Below are positions 39,358-40,866 of a DNA stretch of 40,866 nucleotides, piece by piece (position 1 is the first letter of the stretch; the number at the start of each line of letters is the position of its first letter). Under the pieces are notes generated by a model. The model was given only the letters and a program-made list of their open reading frames with translations, did no database searches and had not been told where the DNA came from. The stretch is from the NCBI GenBank assembly GCA_016208915.1, contig JACQXE010000088.1, forward strand, positions 1 through 40,866, read 5' to 3'. Both the position numbers and the translations under genes were made by a program. Source of the stretch: Nitrospirota bacterium (GTDB taxonomy: Bacteria > Nitrospirota > Thermodesulfovibrionia > Thermodesulfovibrionales > UBA1546).

Positions 39358-40626
39358 ATGCTTGACGTAAGAATTGTGAGAGAAGATACAGCGAAAGTCA
39401 TCGATGCCCTCAAAAAGAGGAATTATGACCCATCAATCCTCGATAAATTTTTAAAGGTAGAAAACGAGAGAAGAGAACTGCTTAGAGTCATAGAAGAGCA
39501 AAGGGAACAGAGGAACAAAATCTCTCAGGAAATAGCCCAGCTTAAAAGGGAAAAGAAGGATGCATCTTTTGTTCTGGATGAGGCAAAAAAGATTGCAGAT
39601 TCTATCACAGAGGAAGAGGGAAGACTTAAGGTGTTGGAAGAAGAGGGCATGAAAGAACTTCTGGTAATACCCAACATCCCCCACGAATCAGTCCCTGCCG
39701 GAAAGGATGAGGCAGAGAATATAGAGATAAGAAAATGGGGGACGCCGAAGATCTTTGAATTCCAGCCGCTAAATCACTGGGATATTGCAGAGATGCTCGG
39801 CATTATAGACTTTGACAGGGCATCAAAGATTGCAGGCGCAAGATTCAGCCTTATGAAAGGCATGGGCGCACGGCTCGAGAGGGCGCTGATGAACTTCATG
39901 CTCGATCTGAATACATCAAAAGGCTATAAGGAGATATTTCCTCCAATATTGGTTAATCGCGATGCCATGATAGGTACCGGACAGCTTCCAAAATTTGAGA
40001 CGGAACTGTTCAGAATTTCTGACCCTGAGTTTTATCTGATACCAACAGCTGAGGTCCCTGTGACAAATATGCACAGGGATGAGATACTGAATGAAAAAGA
40101 TTTGCCCATTTATTACACAGCATATACGCCGTGTTTCAGGCGAGAGGCGGGTTCTTATGGGAAGGATACGAGAGGACTGATCAGGCAGCATCAGTTCAAT
40201 AAGGTTGAGTTAGTAAAATTTGTTAAGCCTGAGGACTCTTATGATGAGATCGAAAGTCTTACAAATGATGCAGAGAGTATACTTCAGAAACTCGGATTAC
40301 CTTACAGGGTTATTGCATTATGCACAGGAGATTTAGGTTTCTCAGCAGCAAAGACGTATGATATTGAGGTCTGGCTTCCGGGACAGGAAAAATACAGGGA
40401 GATATCCTCATGCTCTAACTTTAAGGATTTTCAGGCAAGAAGAGCTAATATAAGATTTAAGCGCGAAGGCAAAAAGGGTACAGAGTTTGTGCATACACTC
40501 AACGGCTCGGCGCTCGCAATAGGCAGAACAGTTGTTGCCATACTTGAAAATTACCAGCAGAAAGACGGAAGCGTTTTGATACCCGAGGCGTTAAGGCCTT
40601 ACATGGGCGCAGAGGTAATAACATGA
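39358..40626 (+). CDS. serS: Seryl-tRNA synthetase
   Basis: The ATG at 39358 has AGGAG 7 nt upstream and gives 422 residues, the normal bacterial size; a longer upstream frame has no family support. The N-terminal long coiled coil (about 30-105), which grips the long variable arm of tRNA-Ser, is clear. Class II motif 2 is [20 protein letters not shown] and motif 3 is [20 protein letters not shown] near the end. TAEVPVTN is the serine-binding region. No T-box is visible in the leader. Confidence 0.97.
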   Translation: MLDVRIVREDTAKVIDALKKRNYDPSILDKFLKVENERRELLRVIEEQREQRNKISQEIAQLKREKKDASFVLDEAKKIADSITEEEGRLKVLEEEGMKELLVIPNIPHESVPAGKDEAENIEIRKWGTPKIFEFQPLNHWDIAEMLGIIDFDRASKIAGARFSLMKGMGARLERALMNFMLDLNTSKGYKEIFPPILVNRDAMIGTGQLPKFETELFRISDPEFYLIPTAEVPVTNMHRDEILNEKDLPIYYTAYTPCFRREAGSYGKDTRGLIRQHQFNKVELVKFVKPEDSYDEIESLTNDAESILQKLGLPYRVIALCTGDLGFSAAKTYDIEVWLPGQEKYREISSCSNFKDFQARRANIRFKREGKKGTEFVHTLNGSALAIGRTVVAILENYQQKDGSVLIPEALRPYMGAEVIT

Positions 40627-40646
40627 GTCTCGCTTATGCTGTAATT

Positions 40647-40687
40647 CAGAAATAGAAATGTCCGGTTTTGCAGAAATAGAAATGTCC
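40647..40687 (+). repeat. Left-end direct repeats of an ISNCY-like element
   Basis: CAGAAATAGAAATGTCC occurs at 40647-40663 and again at 40671-40687, split by GGTTTTG. Repeats at the end of an insertion sequence are usual transposase binding sites. The transposase start codon follows 46 nt later. Confidence 0.6.
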
Positions 40688-40733
40688 TAATTCCAAGTGA
40701 TGCTATACTGCCTTTTTTTAAAAAGGAGGCGAG

Positions 40734-40866
40734 ATGGCAGGAAAGGACATCATCATGTTGCATCAAAGAGAATTAAAGCGGCTGCATGTAATCCACAGAG
40801 CGCGTGAGGAGGCATTAAAGCAGGTAGAGGCGGCGGAGATACTTTCAGTAAGCGATCGGCAGATAA
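40734..40866 (+). CDS. ISNCY-family-like transposase, N-terminal end (partial)
   Basis: The frame begins at an ATG preceded by AAAGGAGGCGAG and reads MAGKDIIMLHQRELKRLHVI, followed by an EEALKQVEAAEILSVSDRQI helix-turn-helix. This is the start of ISNCY-type transposases, which open with this MAGKDI and sequence-specific HTH. The catalytic part lies beyond the window. It is inserted 107 nt after serS. Confidence 0.82.
   Translation, partial: MAGKDIIMLHQRELKRLHVIHRAREEALKQVEAAEILSVSDRQI

Overview
The window is about 41 kb of a moderate-GC (low forties percent by eye) Gram-negative chromosome. An outer-membrane porin with a signal peptide, an LPS-type glycosyltransferase and MurA indicate a diderm. 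Gene style (CobA-HemD fusion, DUF89, GspA/ExeA-type ATPase, NtrC-type regulation, many TA pairs and dispersed hairpin repeats) resembles Nitrospirota (Thermodesulfovibrio relatives). That placement is an inference without any database search.

Layout. 1-3.4 kb is a decayed defence/accessory patch: the end of an IS3-type element cuts into a probable restriction gene, next to a C5-cytosine methyltransferase that lacks motif X, an unknown membrane protein, and a DUF4258/DUF2283-like pair flanked by 35-bp direct repeats. 3.5-12.3 kb is housekeeping: U32 peptidase-like protein, a CoaE-riboflavin kinase fusion, purE, a DUF89 phosphatase-like protein, an RRM protein, dnaE and accA. 12.35-15.6 kb is an accessory islet between a broken tRNA-Leu and an intact tRNA-Leu(CAA), with HepT plus a beheaded MntA, REPIN-like palindromes, a cassette-like membrane gene between two attC-like hairpins, and a VapBC-like pair. 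15.7-25.9 kb holds murA, rpsU, an odd NtrC-like regulator coupled to fdhD, a membrane protein overlapping a lipoate ligase tail to tail, yjbQ, a PD-(D/E)XK-like protein, a small Cys-rich protein, a GspA/ExeA-like ATPase and a class II aldolase. 26-31 kb is again accessory (MNT/HEPN pair, tRNA-Ala with a GIY-YIG gene overlapping its 5' end, TPR protein, DUF559 nuclease, hicB with broken hicA) around a porin gene with a clear sigma-54 promoter. 31-40.6 kb returns to core genes: cobA-hemD, tRNA-Arg, mscL, hemW, a phosphofructokinase, tRNA-Leu(CAG), hisA, a DUF3108 protein, a glycosyltransferase, speD and serS. The window ends in the start of an ISNCY-like element.

Most notable: (1) a dephospho-CoA kinase fused to a riboflavin kinase domain; (2) an NtrC-family regulator with an amber codon at position 3, no GAFTGA loop and a changed Walker B; (3) three copies of a hairpin element whose outer stems differ between copies yet stay paired; (4) a family of 11-bp iterated repeats (TGTAGCAAAWT type) beside toxin-antitoxin-like pairs; (5) G/C-rich palindromes, one inserted in frame in cobA-hemD and two beside a DUF559 nuclease gene; (6) at least eight genes whose -10 box ends 5-9 nt before the start codon with no Shine-Dalgarno, suggesting leaderless transcripts.
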